A DNA stretch of 64,000 nucleotides from Candidatus Poribacteria bacterium (lineage in GTDB: Bacteria; Poribacteria; WGA-4E; WGA-3G). The notes beneath the pieces were generated by a model. It saw only the letters and a program-made list of their open reading frames with translations. It was not told the origin of the DNA and did not search any database. Shown in pieces: positions 6,432-15,060 of the stretch (within the stretch, counting starts at the first letter, position 1; every line of letters starts with the position of its first letter). Where the stretch lies: positions 336,898-400,897 of the forward strand of contig JAPOZO010000063.1 in NCBI GenBank assembly GCA_026706025.1, read 5' to 3'. The translations under genes were made by a program, and so were the position numbers.

Positions 6432-8339
6432 ATGATCAAAAAAATCTATGTGCCTGTTGACAATTCGGACTACTCCGACGCAAGTATCGCTTTGGCGGTC
6501 GAATTCGCAAAGAAATTCGGTTCGCAGTTAGTGGGATCACACGTTTACGCCGCAAAGATGCACGATGTCCGCTTCAAGCAGATGGAATATACCCTGCCGG
6601 AGGAGTATCAGGACGAGGTCGAACTTGAAAAACAACGCCGCATCCACGATACCCTCATTACAATGGGGCTGCAACTGATCTCCGATTCCTACCTTGAGGT
6701 GATGAAACAGAAGTGCACCGAATTTGACATCCCATTTGAACCCAAAATGCCGGAAGGCAAACACTTTATAAAACTCGTTGAAGACATTCAGGAAAGCGAT
6801 TACGATCTTGTCATTATGGGGGCACTCGGTATGGGTGCAGTCAAAGATAGCCTTATCGGCGGTGTCACTGAACGCGTCGTCCGCCGTATTAATACCGATA
6901 CGCTCGTTGTCCGAGACCTTGAACCCATTGAAGCACATGACGGAAATATCCTTGTCGGGATTGATGGAAGTCCAGAGTCTTTCTCAGGTTTGAAGACCGC
7001 TATACAACTCGGACGTAAATTCAACAAACAGGTTGAAGCCGTTGGTGTCTATGATCCGTATCTGCACTACATCGTTTTCAATTCCGTCGTGAATGTGCTA
7101 ACAGAACGCGCCGCAAGAACTTTCAGATTTAAAGAGCAAGAACAACTCCACGAGGAAGTTATTGATACCGGATTAGCGAAAATTTATCAGTCACATTTGG
7201 AAGTCGCACGCGCTATTGCAAAAGAGGAACACGACTACGCCCTAAAAATTACCTTGCTTGATGGAAAAGCCTACGAAAAAATTCTACAATATGCCCGAAA
7301 AACGAATCCATGGCTCCTCGTCTTAGGCAGAATCGGTGTCCATAGTGAACAGGAGATGGACATCGGAAGCACTGCAGAGAATCTATTACGTCTTGCCCCT
7401 TGCAATGTCTTTTTATCAAGCCAACGTTATTTCCCACAAATAGATGTAAAAGCGGAAGAGACCCTCGTCTGGACGCAGGAGGCGTTAGATAGAATGGAGA
7501 AAGCACCACCCTTAGTGCGCGGCATCGCTAAGACAGCCGTACATCGGTTTGCTATAGAACGCGGTCATTCTGTTATTACCGAGAGCGTCATTGATATGGC
7601 AATGGAAGCGATTATGCCGCAACGTGCCTCTGAAAAACTCACGCGTGTCGCAAAAGAGATCGCCGAACAGAAAGTCTTGGAATCAGATGCCGTCCAGACA
7701 TATATCTGTGGCGAGTGTGGCTACGCCGCACACAACCAGCAACCCGTCCAGTGTCCTGTCTGTAGTTCACCGCCGGAACGTTTTCAGATGGTGGACAAAA
7801 CTTCTCTGGAGAGCATGGCCGTAGACGAAGGCGGTGCTGCCGAGGAAGAAACTTTTGATGGCGTACGACTCCAATGGTCAGAACAGGCGAAAAAAGCACT
7901 ACGTGGGGTGCCGCGCGGCTATATGCGGCGCAATGTCAAAGCACGGATCGAAAAATCCGCACGCGCCCAAAAAATTGGCACTATCACCAATGCCTTCGCA
8001 ACAGAGATTATCAACGACAGCATGGGCGAAGCGGCTGCAGTCCGTGAAGATGCCCCTGAACTCAGAACCTTACAAGCACAGACTTCCGATTCCCAGAACG
8101 CTGAAGTCGTTCCAGGTTTTGAAAGTCCAGTGCAGTGGACCGAGGAGGCAATCGAACGTTTGAATTTAGTGCCTGCTGGGTTTATGCGGAATATTACGCA
8201 GACGCGTATTGAGCAGCGGGCGCAAGAGAACAACATTGAACAGGTTACACTCGATTTCGCCGCGCGTGTCATTGAGGATGGCAGAAGCCTTGCCAATGAG
8301 GTACTTGGACAGTATTATCAACAGCCAGATCAGGAGTAA
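6432..8339 (+). CDS. Tandem universal-stress / rubredoxin-like / triple PCP_red fusion protein
   Basis: This 635-residue protein has an unusual domain order. Two UspA-type domains come first (about 1-150 and 165-330, with VPVDNSDYSDASIALAVEFA, VIMGALGMGA and VGIDGSPES). A PCP_red-type helical domain follows (about 345-405, TQEALDRMEKAPPLVRG). A rubredoxin-like zinc/iron ribbon with CGECGYAA and CPVC lies at about 426-447. Two more PCP_red domains follow (about 493-550 and 575-630, WTEEAIERLNLVPAGFMR). PCP_red is the small helical domain first named from the protochlorophyllide reductase B subunit; here it is not linked to photosynthesis. UspA domains often bind ATP. A redox or stress-sensing role is inference. 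Confidence 0.88.
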   Translation: MIKKIYVPVDNSDYSDASIALAVEFAKKFGSQLVGSHVYAAKMHDVRFKQMEYTLPEEYQDEVELEKQRRIHDTLITMGLQLISDSYLEVMKQKCTEFDIPFEPKMPEGKHFIKLVEDIQESDYDLVIMGALGMGAVKDSLIGGVTERVVRRINTDTLVVRDLEPIEAHDGNILVGIDGSPESFSGLKTAIQLGRKFNKQVEAVGVYDPYLHYIVFNSVVNVLTERAARTFRFKEQEQLHEEVIDTGLAKIYQSHLEVARAIAKEEHDYALKITLLDGKAYEKILQYARKTNPWLLVLGRIGVHSEQEMDIGSTAENLLRLAPCNVFLSSQRYFPQIDVKAEETLVWTQEALDRMEKAPPLVRGIAKTAVHRFAIERGHSVITESVIDMAMEAIMPQRASEKLTRVAKEIAEQKVLESDAVQTYICGECGYAAHNQQPVQCPVCSSPPERFQMVDKTSLESMAVDEGGAAEEETFDGVRLQWSEQAKKALRGVPRGYMRRNVKARIEKSARAQKIGTITNAFATEIINDSMGEAAAVREDAPELRTLQAQTSDSQNAEVVPGFESPVQWTEEAIERLNLVPAGFMRNITQTRIEQRAQENNIEQVTLDFAARVIEDGRSLANEVLGQYYQQPDQE

Positions 8340-8378
8340 ACGGGTGACTGGCGACTTGAAAAAAATGGATGGTAAATA

Positions 8379-8807
8379 ATGAGCGATATTCCAACGGTCA
8401 CATTTCAAATCCTCGGTCCAAATGAGGGTGTTGCAGAGGGTTCACACAAAGGGTTATGGTTTAAGGTGCATTCAGATCCGCCACCGGCGCGTAATCTTCT
8501 CGTCGGTGTGAAGGTTTGCGCATCTAACGGAGAGGTTCAACAGTCCGGCACTGTCATGATCCTGAAACATGAAAGCCATTCTGCAGATTTTTTTTACAAG
8601 ACAGTGGAAGGCAAACTGGATGTCCGACTGGAAATTGAACCTTTTGATGCTCTTGCGAAATTAGAGTTCCCTGTTTTCACAAACGAAGGGTATGTGATAG
8701 AAGCAGAACGTGAATTTCTGGAATATAGCGTTGGCGACTTGTCGAAAATAGTCCCTTACCAGTGGAATGGACCTGATCGAGGCTTATGGACAGACGAGAA
8801 ACGTTGA
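8379..8807 (+). CDS. Hypothetical protein with beta-rich Calx-beta-like character
   Basis: The 142-residue protein has no signal peptide and no long hydrophobic segment. Its start (PTVTFQILGPNEGVAEGSHKGLWFKVHSDPPPARNLLVGVKV) resembles the edge strands of Calx-beta or immunoglobulin-like folds, but I cannot assign it with confidence. It overlaps no neighbour; the PQQ-propeller gene follows after 55 bases. Start ATG at 8379. Confidence 0.6.
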   Translation: MSDIPTVTFQILGPNEGVAEGSHKGLWFKVHSDPPPARNLLVGVKVCASNGEVQQSGTVMILKHESHSADFFYKTVEGKLDVRLEIEPFDALAKLEFPVFTNEGYVIEAEREFLEYSVGDLSKIVPYQWNGPDRGLWTDEKR

Positions 8808-8862
8808 AACTTATTATTGGCATTGGATCGTAGCAAGGTTCACTGAAAAGCGGAGGTTCATC

Positions 8863-10137
8863 ATGAAAAAGAAGGTTTTGAGATGCACGATAATGTTCTT
8901 ACTTGTGGCGTTTATCCTAACCGCTAACGGTTTCGCCGACAATTGGCAACAGTGGCGCGGGATGCACAACGACGGGATCAGCAAAGAAACCGAGGCACCC
9001 ATCCAGTGGAGTCAAACCGAAAATATTAAGTGGCGTTTACCACTCCCCGGTGAAGCCGCCTCTACCCCCATTGTTTGGGAAGACAAGATTTTCCTCACCT
9101 CGGCTGAAGGCGACACCCTTGTTTTGATGTGTATTACCACCGATGGTAAAGAACTCTGGAAACGTACTCTCGGACATGGCAACCGAGATGTCCGTAGTGG
9201 CGAAGCCAATTCTGCCGCACCCTCTCCTGTAACCGATGGCGAACACGTCTGGGCGTTCCTCGGAACCGGTGACCTCGCCTGCTACGATTTTGAGGGGAAT
9301 CAGGTTTGGCACACCAATCTCGCCGACCGTTACGGTGAATTCAACCTCTACTTCGTCATGTCCACTACCCCGCTCCTTGACAAAGACCGACTCTACTTCC
9401 AACTCATCCACAGCAATGCATGGGTCGTCCTCGCGCTTGACAAAATGACCGGTAAAGAGGTCTGGAAACATGATAGGGATAGTGACGCAACCGCTGAATG
9501 CGAACAGGCTTATACTTCTCCTATTCTCTATCGCGATACAGAACGTGAATACCTTGTTGTCCACGGTGCTGATTATGTCACCGCACACAGTTTGGAAGAC
9601 GGCAGCGAAATCTGGCGATGTGGCGGTTTGAATCCAGTATTCAGTTATAACCACTCCCTCCGGTTCGTCGCTTCTCCTGTTGCAACAGAAGGACTCATTG
9701 TCGTTCCTTCCGCGAAAAACGGCCCCGTTTTGGGCATCAATCCAGCTGCCACAAAAGGCGATATAACTGAAAGTGAGTGGCAGATTTGGAAACGTCAGCA
9801 AGGCACACCCGATGTTCCTTCTCCGCTCATTCATGATGGCTTAGTCTACCTCTGCCGAGAAAACGGTGACCTGATCTGCCTTGATGCCGCAAGTGGCGAA
9901 CAACTCTATCGAGAACGGACGCATCGACACCGACATCGCGCCTCGCCTGTCTATGCCAATGGGTTTATCTATTTGACCTCTCGTGACGGGGTTGTCACCG
10001 TGGTGAAAGCAGGACGTGAATTTGAAATCATCGCCAGCAATGCCATGGACGAAGTTATCGCTGCATCTCCTGCAATCGCAAACGGTACGCTCTATCTCCG
10101 CAGTTATCAAGCACTTTATGCCATTGGTGGAGAATAA
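8863..10137 (+). CDS. Secreted PQQ-like beta-propeller protein
   Basis: The 424-residue protein has a signal peptide (MKKKVLRCTIMFLLVAFILTA, cleavage near residue 24). The mature start, NWQQWRGMHNDGISKE, is the usual opening of secreted PQQ-repeat proteins (NWPQWRGP-type). Repeats such as GKELWKRTLG, GKEVWKHD, GSEIWRCGG and YLTSRDGVVTVVKAG show the Trp-containing blades of an eight-bladed quinoprotein-like propeller. Catalytic PQQ-dehydrogenase residues are not evident, so a structural, BamB-like or polysaccharide-linked role is possible. The start at 8863 is chosen because CGGAGG precedes it and it begins the signal peptide. It overlaps the next gene by one base. Confidence 0.88.
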   Translation: MKKKVLRCTIMFLLVAFILTANGFADNWQQWRGMHNDGISKETEAPIQWSQTENIKWRLPLPGEAASTPIVWEDKIFLTSAEGDTLVLMCITTDGKELWKRTLGHGNRDVRSGEANSAAPSPVTDGEHVWAFLGTGDLACYDFEGNQVWHTNLADRYGEFNLYFVMSTTPLLDKDRLYFQLIHSNAWVVLALDKMTGKEVWKHDRDSDATAECEQAYTSPILYRDTEREYLVVHGADYVTAHSLEDGSEIWRCGGLNPVFSYNHSLRFVASPVATEGLIVVPSAKNGPVLGINPAATKGDITESEWQIWKRQQGTPDVPSPLIHDGLVYLCRENGDLICLDAASGEQLYRERTHRHRHRASPVYANGFIYLTSRDGVVTVVKAGREFEIIASNAMDEVIAASPAIANGTLYLRSYQALYAIGGE

Positions 10138-11018
10138 TGAAAACATACACCGATTTGCCAAGCGATGCCGGTTCCAACATTATCGGACAAGTCACGGCGC
10201 AAGCAAACCGACTCCAACAGCGATTGACTTCCGTAAAACATACCGTAGCCGTTATGAGCGGAAAAGGGGGTGTTGGAAAGAGCTCTCTCACCGCGAATCT
10301 TGCCGCCGCACTCACGCTAAAGGGCAACACTGTCGGAGTCGTTGACGCTGATATTAATGGACCAACGCTTGCAAAGATGATGGGTGTCCGCAACGCTACA
10401 CTGGAATACACACCTACAGGGGTCAAACCTGCGATTACCGCACTCGGTACCAAACTGATCTCTATGGATCTACTTTTGGCTGAAGACGATGCACCCGTGC
10501 TTTGGAATGCACATTCTCAGAAGGACGCGTTCACATGGCGTGCTACGATGGAAGTAGGCGCGCTCCGAGAGTTCATCGCTGATACCGAGTGGGGGAACTT
10601 GGATTACCTCCTGTTGGATCTGCCGCCCGGGACCGATCGACTGCCAAACGTAGCAGAACTTATCCCAAATCTCGGTGGTATCGTCGTTGTGACAATCCCC
10701 TCTGAAGTCTCGCAATTGATCGTCAAAAAATCGGTGACCATGGCGAGAGATATTCTCAAAGTCCCGATTATCGGTGTTGTCGAAAATATGGCTTTCTATG
10801 TATGTCAGCACTGCGGTGAGAAAGAGCCTCTCTTTTCCGCAGACGAAACGCCTGATAAAGCATTCCAGCAGACCGTTCTCGGCAGCATCCCGTTTGATCC
10901 ACGACTCGCGCATGCCAACGACAACGGAACCCCTTATATTGACAAATGCCCAGATACCGTCGCAAGTAAAGCACTCATACAAGTGGCTAAAAAAATCCAA
11001 AACTTTTTTAGTATGTAG
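10137..11018 (+). CDS. Mrp/ApbC/NBP35-family Fe-S cluster carrier P-loop ATPase
   Basis: The 293-residue protein has a deviant Walker A motif, SGKGGVGKSS (residues 41-50), DADINGPTLAKMMGV switch I, LDLPPGT (Walker B-like) and the CxxC pair CQHCGEK in the C-terminal third. These are hallmarks of the ApbC/Mrp family, which binds and transfers Fe-S clusters. It lacks the N-terminal DUF59 domain of longer Mrp proteins. Its neighbours carry rubredoxin-like and zinc-ribbon modules, consistent with a metal or redox maintenance role (inference). Confidence 0.9.
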   Translation: MKTYTDLPSDAGSNIIGQVTAQANRLQQRLTSVKHTVAVMSGKGGVGKSSLTANLAAALTLKGNTVGVVDADINGPTLAKMMGVRNATLEYTPTGVKPAITALGTKLISMDLLLAEDDAPVLWNAHSQKDAFTWRATMEVGALREFIADTEWGNLDYLLLDLPPGTDRLPNVAELIPNLGGIVVVTIPSEVSQLIVKKSVTMARDILKVPIIGVVENMAFYVCQHCGEKEPLFSADETPDKAFQQTVLGSIPFDPRLAHANDNGTPYIDKCPDTVASKALIQVAKKIQNFFSM

Positions 11019-11077
11019 TACAATTCAGTGAAGCACTGAAGTTCATTAGAAAAATGAAACTTAGCCCGTAATGAGAT

Positions 11078-11150
11078 GGAGGGCGGTTCTACGGAAGGGT
11101 ACTTCAAGTTTCAAACCCGTCCTGACCGAACCGCGAGGAAAGTTAAAATT
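11078..11150 (+). promoter_or_regulatory. Shared 5' leader, copy 2
   Basis: GCGGTTC pairs perfectly with GAACCGC downstream, closing a stem that leaves AGGAAAG exposed before the ATG. The outer blocks match the leader of the UspA/PCP_red gene at 6358-6431. See that entry for the comparison. Confidence 0.35.
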
Positions 11151-11681
11151 ATGAAATTTTTATGTACAGACTGCGACACGGCAATGAAATTTAAAGATGT
11201 AACCCGACCTGAACAAGGCTCCGTAACAGCACTTTTTGAATGCCCTGACTGCTTTACAGAGATCGCCATGTACCTCAATCCGTCGGAGACCCAGATGCTG
11301 AAATCCTTGGACCTTAAACTCGGTGGCACTAACGAAGCAGCACAACCGATGCAGCTGGTACGCTCACAATTAGAGACGGCAAAGGGTGAATCAATGCCTA
11401 ATATGTTTGCGTCAGAAACCGATTCAGGTGAGACTACTGAAGGCGGCAAATGTCCCTTTACTGGCGTTATCTCGGATGCATTTCAGGAGGCCGCAACGCC
11501 TACCGAACCGACCGGTCCCACTTGGACAGCGGAGGCACTCGAACGCTTAGAGCGGATCCCCGCTTTTGTCCGGCCCATGGCGAAGATGGGGATTGAAAGT
11601 TTCGCTAAAGACAACGGTCACGATGAAATTACAGGCGAAGTCATGGATGCCGCCCGCGGCAACTTCCCCGCACAGTTCTGA
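11151..11681 (+). CDS. Zinc-ribbon / PCP_red domain protein
   Basis: The 176-residue protein begins with two CxxC pairs (FLCTDCD and FECPDCF, about residues 4-43), forming a likely zinc ribbon. A linker follows, and then one PCP_red-type helical domain (about 125-172, WTAEALERLERIPAFVRPMAKMGIE and ITGEVMDAAR). The same domain appears three times in the fusion at 6432. The ATG at 11151 follows GAGGAAAGTT and is preferred over an upstream in-frame start in the leader. Function unknown; co-regulation with the fusion protein is suggested by the shared leader. Confidence 0.8.
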   Translation: MKFLCTDCDTAMKFKDVTRPEQGSVTALFECPDCFTEIAMYLNPSETQMLKSLDLKLGGTNEAAQPMQLVRSQLETAKGESMPNMFASETDSGETTEGGKCPFTGVISDAFQEAATPTEPTGPTWTAEALERLERIPAFVRPMAKMGIESFAKDNGHDEITGEVMDAARGNFPAQF

Positions 11682-11814
11682 GATATTCAAGTGCTTTGAA
11701 GAATTGGCGAAATCCACAAAATATATCCCGATCTATGGTTCAATGCCTTTATCCGACTGATGCCAGTCAAGTTGAAGGCGAGCATCCGAACGACCCGATA
11801 ATAAGAGCGTATTG

Positions 11815-13986
11815 ATGAAATTCCGGATATTATCAACTAACAAACGTCGGCAACGAGATGTTAGGAATTTTGGGATACTCCTACTGGTTATAGGTATTGC
11901 TTCACGAGATCCGGGCATAACGCCTTTGAGTGCCTTCGGGGCTATAATGTTGCTGTGGAGTGCTATGTCATGGGGACTACGGATCGGCATAGCAAAAGGG
12001 AAACTACAAGATACCGTTTGGATACATCTCATTGCCCTTATAACCCTAATTTTAGTAGACCATCAAGTAAATGGTATCCTTCAGATCACAAAATCCACCA
12101 TAACTAACTTTTCAAAACAGGTACTATACGCTGAGTTGTCTGCACCCCCGGAAATACCGAAACCAATCCTGGAATTAGACCATGGACATGGTATCTATGC
12201 ATTAGCATTTTCACCCACCGACCCAGATATCATCGCAACCACCGGAGACAATACCATAAAACTCTGGAACCAAAACACACCAGAAACACCAGAAACACTT
12301 CACAGTAAAAAACACAGAGATGACATTGAGACCCTCGCTTTTTCACCCAATGGGAAGTACCTTGCCGCGGGAAGCCCTAACGCCATAACATTATGGGATA
12401 CCCAACAGAGGCAGCTCCTGCAAACCTTTGAAGACAGTGCCAACACACTCACATTTTCACCGGATAACCGCTATCTCGCGACAGCAAAATGGAATCTTAA
12501 TCTATTCGACATCACTGACACGGATAATTGCAGGAAAATAACACTCTTTGAACATCGCAAACACGATGTACAGATAGAGTCCCTCGCTTTTTCACCAAAC
12601 GGAGCATATCTGCTCGCCGGTGATAATCACGGTTACATCAAAATTTGGGACATAGAAAAGCAAGGTTTAGCGATTCGACCTTTAAAAGCAGGAAAAGCGA
12701 CGGTTCGGGACATTAAGTTCTTAAACGATACAACGCAGTCCCGCTTCGTAACCGCAGGGACTGACGGAAGCATCAAATTTTGGCGCGCCACCGACTATCA
12801 AGTTGAGCGCAGCATTTCAACAGGTACCATCCTAAACCTTGCCTGTTCACCCGACGGAAAAACGCTGCTTACCGCCGCATGGAATAAAGTTAATCTCTGG
12901 GATGTCCAGACCGGTAACGCTGTCTTCTCATTTAAACAAAAACCGAGATCTGTCGGTTTCGGACCAGACGCATTTACCTTTGCTACCGGAGACCTCGACG
13001 GAACACTCCGAATTTGGGATATTCCACTACTCAATACCCACCAACAATTAGCTCATCAAAATGCAGTCAGGATCATTTACTTCTTACCCGACGGGCTCTC
13101 ACCACAACTCAATATACACAGAAAAATAGAGAAGATAATGCAAAAGGTACAACGGTTTTATGCACAACAGATGGAAGACAACGGTTTCTCCAAAACCACT
13201 TTTAATATCGAAACTAACCCTAATGGGAAAATAAAAATCCATCTGGTCCAAGGGAAGTTTACAGCCGATTACTATCTTGAAGATACAGTCAAAAAAATTG
13301 ACGAAGAAATCACGCAATACTTTGATATATCAGAAAATGTGTTCCTCGTCGTTTTGGAGAGTGCTATAGACGGTATCGCTGGAGATACTTTAGCCCTCGC
13401 GGGATTAGAAAGCACCTATATCGATGGAGAACGATGGCATGCACACGCAGGAACAGCGTATATCCCAACCGTTGACAACGCTTTTGACTGGCAAACCGTT
13501 GCACATGAACTCGGACACGCCTTCGGCCTCGGACACGACTTTCGCCGCTCCAGTTATATCATGTCCTATGGAAACGCTGTCAGATCAACGCTCTCATCTG
13601 CCGCAGCACATTGGCTACAGCGACATCGCGTTTTTCAACCGAATCAACCCAATTTCAATAGCCCTACCACCATTGATAGGGAAAACACTGCCCCCACTTT
13701 CCAAGTCGAAATTGTTGACCCCGATGGAATCCACCAAGTACAATGGTTCGTTCCACCCACTGGCAATCGCCCACCCTCCGGTTATGTCATTAGCCAAAAC
13801 CGAAAAAACAACTTACGCAGCTGGAAAAAGTATACAGGCTACATTTTCAAGCACTATAGGAAGTTAAACGGCGAGGACCGAACAATCATCGAATTAAAAC
13901 ATCCGCATCAGAAAGTCCAAGTTCGTGTTATTGACAGCCATGGAAATATCACTCGGAGAACTTTCACGATAACGGCATCTGACTAA
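11815..13986 (+). CDS. Membrane-anchored WD40-repeat protein fused to a metzincin-type protease domain
   Basis: The 723-residue protein has two or three hydrophobic segments in the first 90 residues. WD40 repeats follow (about 115-410; recurring LAFSPNGKYLAAG, IKIWDIEK and LRIWDIP). The C-terminal half contains AHELGHAFGLGH (His564, Glu565, His568, His574), the HExxHxxGxxH zinc site of metzincins, followed by YIMSYG as the Met-turn. The final 120 residues look like a beta-rich extension. The ATG at 11815 directly follows a TTG. The fusion suggests that the propeller positions substrate or partner for proteolysis at the envelope (inference). Confidence 0.85.
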   Translation: MKFRILSTNKRRQRDVRNFGILLLVIGIASRDPGITPLSAFGAIMLLWSAMSWGLRIGIAKGKLQDTVWIHLIALITLILVDHQVNGILQITKSTITNFSKQVLYAELSAPPEIPKPILELDHGHGIYALAFSPTDPDIIATTGDNTIKLWNQNTPETPETLHSKKHRDDIETLAFSPNGKYLAAGSPNAITLWDTQQRQLLQTFEDSANTLTFSPDNRYLATAKWNLNLFDITDTDNCRKITLFEHRKHDVQIESLAFSPNGAYLLAGDNHGYIKIWDIEKQGLAIRPLKAGKATVRDIKFLNDTTQSRFVTAGTDGSIKFWRATDYQVERSISTGTILNLACSPDGKTLLTAAWNKVNLWDVQTGNAVFSFKQKPRSVGFGPDAFTFATGDLDGTLRIWDIPLLNTHQQLAHQNAVRIIYFLPDGLSPQLNIHRKIEKIMQKVQRFYAQQMEDNGFSKTTFNIETNPNGKIKIHLVQGKFTADYYLEDTVKKIDEEITQYFDISENVFLVVLESAIDGIAGDTLALAGLESTYIDGERWHAHAGTAYIPTVDNAFDWQTVAHELGHAFGLGHDFRRSSYIMSYGNAVRSTLSSAAAHWLQRHRVFQPNQPNFNSPTTIDRENTAPTFQVEIVDPDGIHQVQWFVPPTGNRPPSGYVISQNRKNNLRSWKKYTGYIFKHYRKLNGEDRTIIELKHPHQKVQVRVIDSHGNITRRTFTITASD

Positions 13987-14173
13987 CGCAGCACAGGACC
14001 CTGTCCGCCGCCTCTTAACCCTCCTTACGCCTCTTAACCCTCCTTATTCTAATTTTGCCACTATAAACGTGAAACCTAAAACTCCTATCTATCGTTTATT
14101 TATAACGTTTGATCGCATGCAAAAATGTATCATCTGTCATCTGCGTCAGTACTTCACACGGAGGAGCAACACT

Positions 14174-14935
14174 GTGAAAAATATGAAAATAAAAATCAAC
14201 AATATAACCTTTTTAATCAGCTGTCTGCTCATTGTGTTTATCAGCGTAGCAGGCTGCACCGATGTCCCTTACTCAGGACCCGTAGTAACCTCCGGCGACC
14301 TGGACCAGTATCTTAACACAATAGAACAAGATACCGTCTGCCTGGAAGATGGATTCGACGCAATCTGTGTAAAACTTTTGTTGGATAAAACAGAAATCGA
14401 CCCGACAAATATAGACTATACACCGACTGTCCACGTTCATCCAACAAACATCGCCTATGTCTTTAATTATCAAGGGCGAACCGTATTAGAAGCAAAACGA
14501 CTCATGGATACCAGCCAAATTGTACAGGAATTGGTAGAAGCAGGCAAAGCCGAACTGCCATCAGATGTCAATCTGGGCGGTGGCGATACCAACTATATAC
14601 CCGAGGGTTGGAGCATTGAGGTGTACTATCCAAGCGCATTCCGTGAAGCGAACCGCGGCAACACACCCGAAACCAGCGGACTCGGTATCAGAATCGCCGA
14701 AGGAGAGACAATCCCAACCAATAGGCGAAGCGATCTGAAGATCACTGAATTCACCCAAATCAACAAAAACGACGGTAGACGCGGCGTTCGATTTTCCGTC
14801 AAAACGCAAACTCCAGAAATAACAATTCAGGTAGACGGAGTCGTACCTGCAAATATAGCAACCTTCCATATCAACGGAGACAGTGTAGAAGCCGACAATA
14901 ACCAAAATATCCTCCGCTTACAACCCATACAGTAG
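14174..14935 (+). CDS. Lipoprotein, paralogue of the next gene
   Basis: This 253-residue protein has a lipoprotein signal peptide with lipobox VAGC (Cys28). The mature start is CTDVPYSGPVVTSGDLDQYL, and the gene at 15061 shares the pattern Cys-x-Asp-x-Pro-Tyr-x-Gly. Both also share a region with two Cys (VCLEDGFDAICVKLL here, VCFQGDIDATCIRLI there), which could form a disulfide. The start is GTG at 14174 behind GGAGGAGC; an ATG at 14183 is possible. The family is not recognised. Tandem duplication seems likely. Confidence 0.72.
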   Translation: MKNMKIKINNITFLISCLLIVFISVAGCTDVPYSGPVVTSGDLDQYLNTIEQDTVCLEDGFDAICVKLLLDKTEIDPTNIDYTPTVHVHPTNIAYVFNYQGRTVLEAKRLMDTSQIVQELVEAGKAELPSDVNLGGGDTNYIPEGWSIEVYYPSAFREANRGNTPETSGLGIRIAEGETIPTNRRSDLKITEFTQINKNDGRRGVRFSVKTQTPEITIQVDGVVPANIATFHINGDSVEADNNQNILRLQPIQ

Positions 14936-15060
14936 GGGGTTTTTGTTTGCGGTATTTCTGCGGATTTCTTCAAAGTTCCCTCGCCCGACATTCGCAGATA
15001 CCTTCAAATTCAAACTTTATGCAGCAATAGGATAAACTTCGATGGAACAGGAGCAGCATC

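Noticed and set aside
9037..9834. Long minus-strand open frame opposite the PQQ-propeller gene
   Set aside because: The plus-strand frame has a signal peptide and clear propeller repeats. The minus frame has no recognisable motif and follows the codon pattern of the sense gene.
10470..11000. Minus-strand open frame opposite the Mrp ATPase
   Set aside because: The sense frame carries Walker and CxxC motifs; the antisense product is composition-driven with no known domain.
11078..11150. Leader as a known riboswitch class
   Set aside because: I could not match its conserved blocks to any riboswitch I know, so it is listed only as a shared leader.
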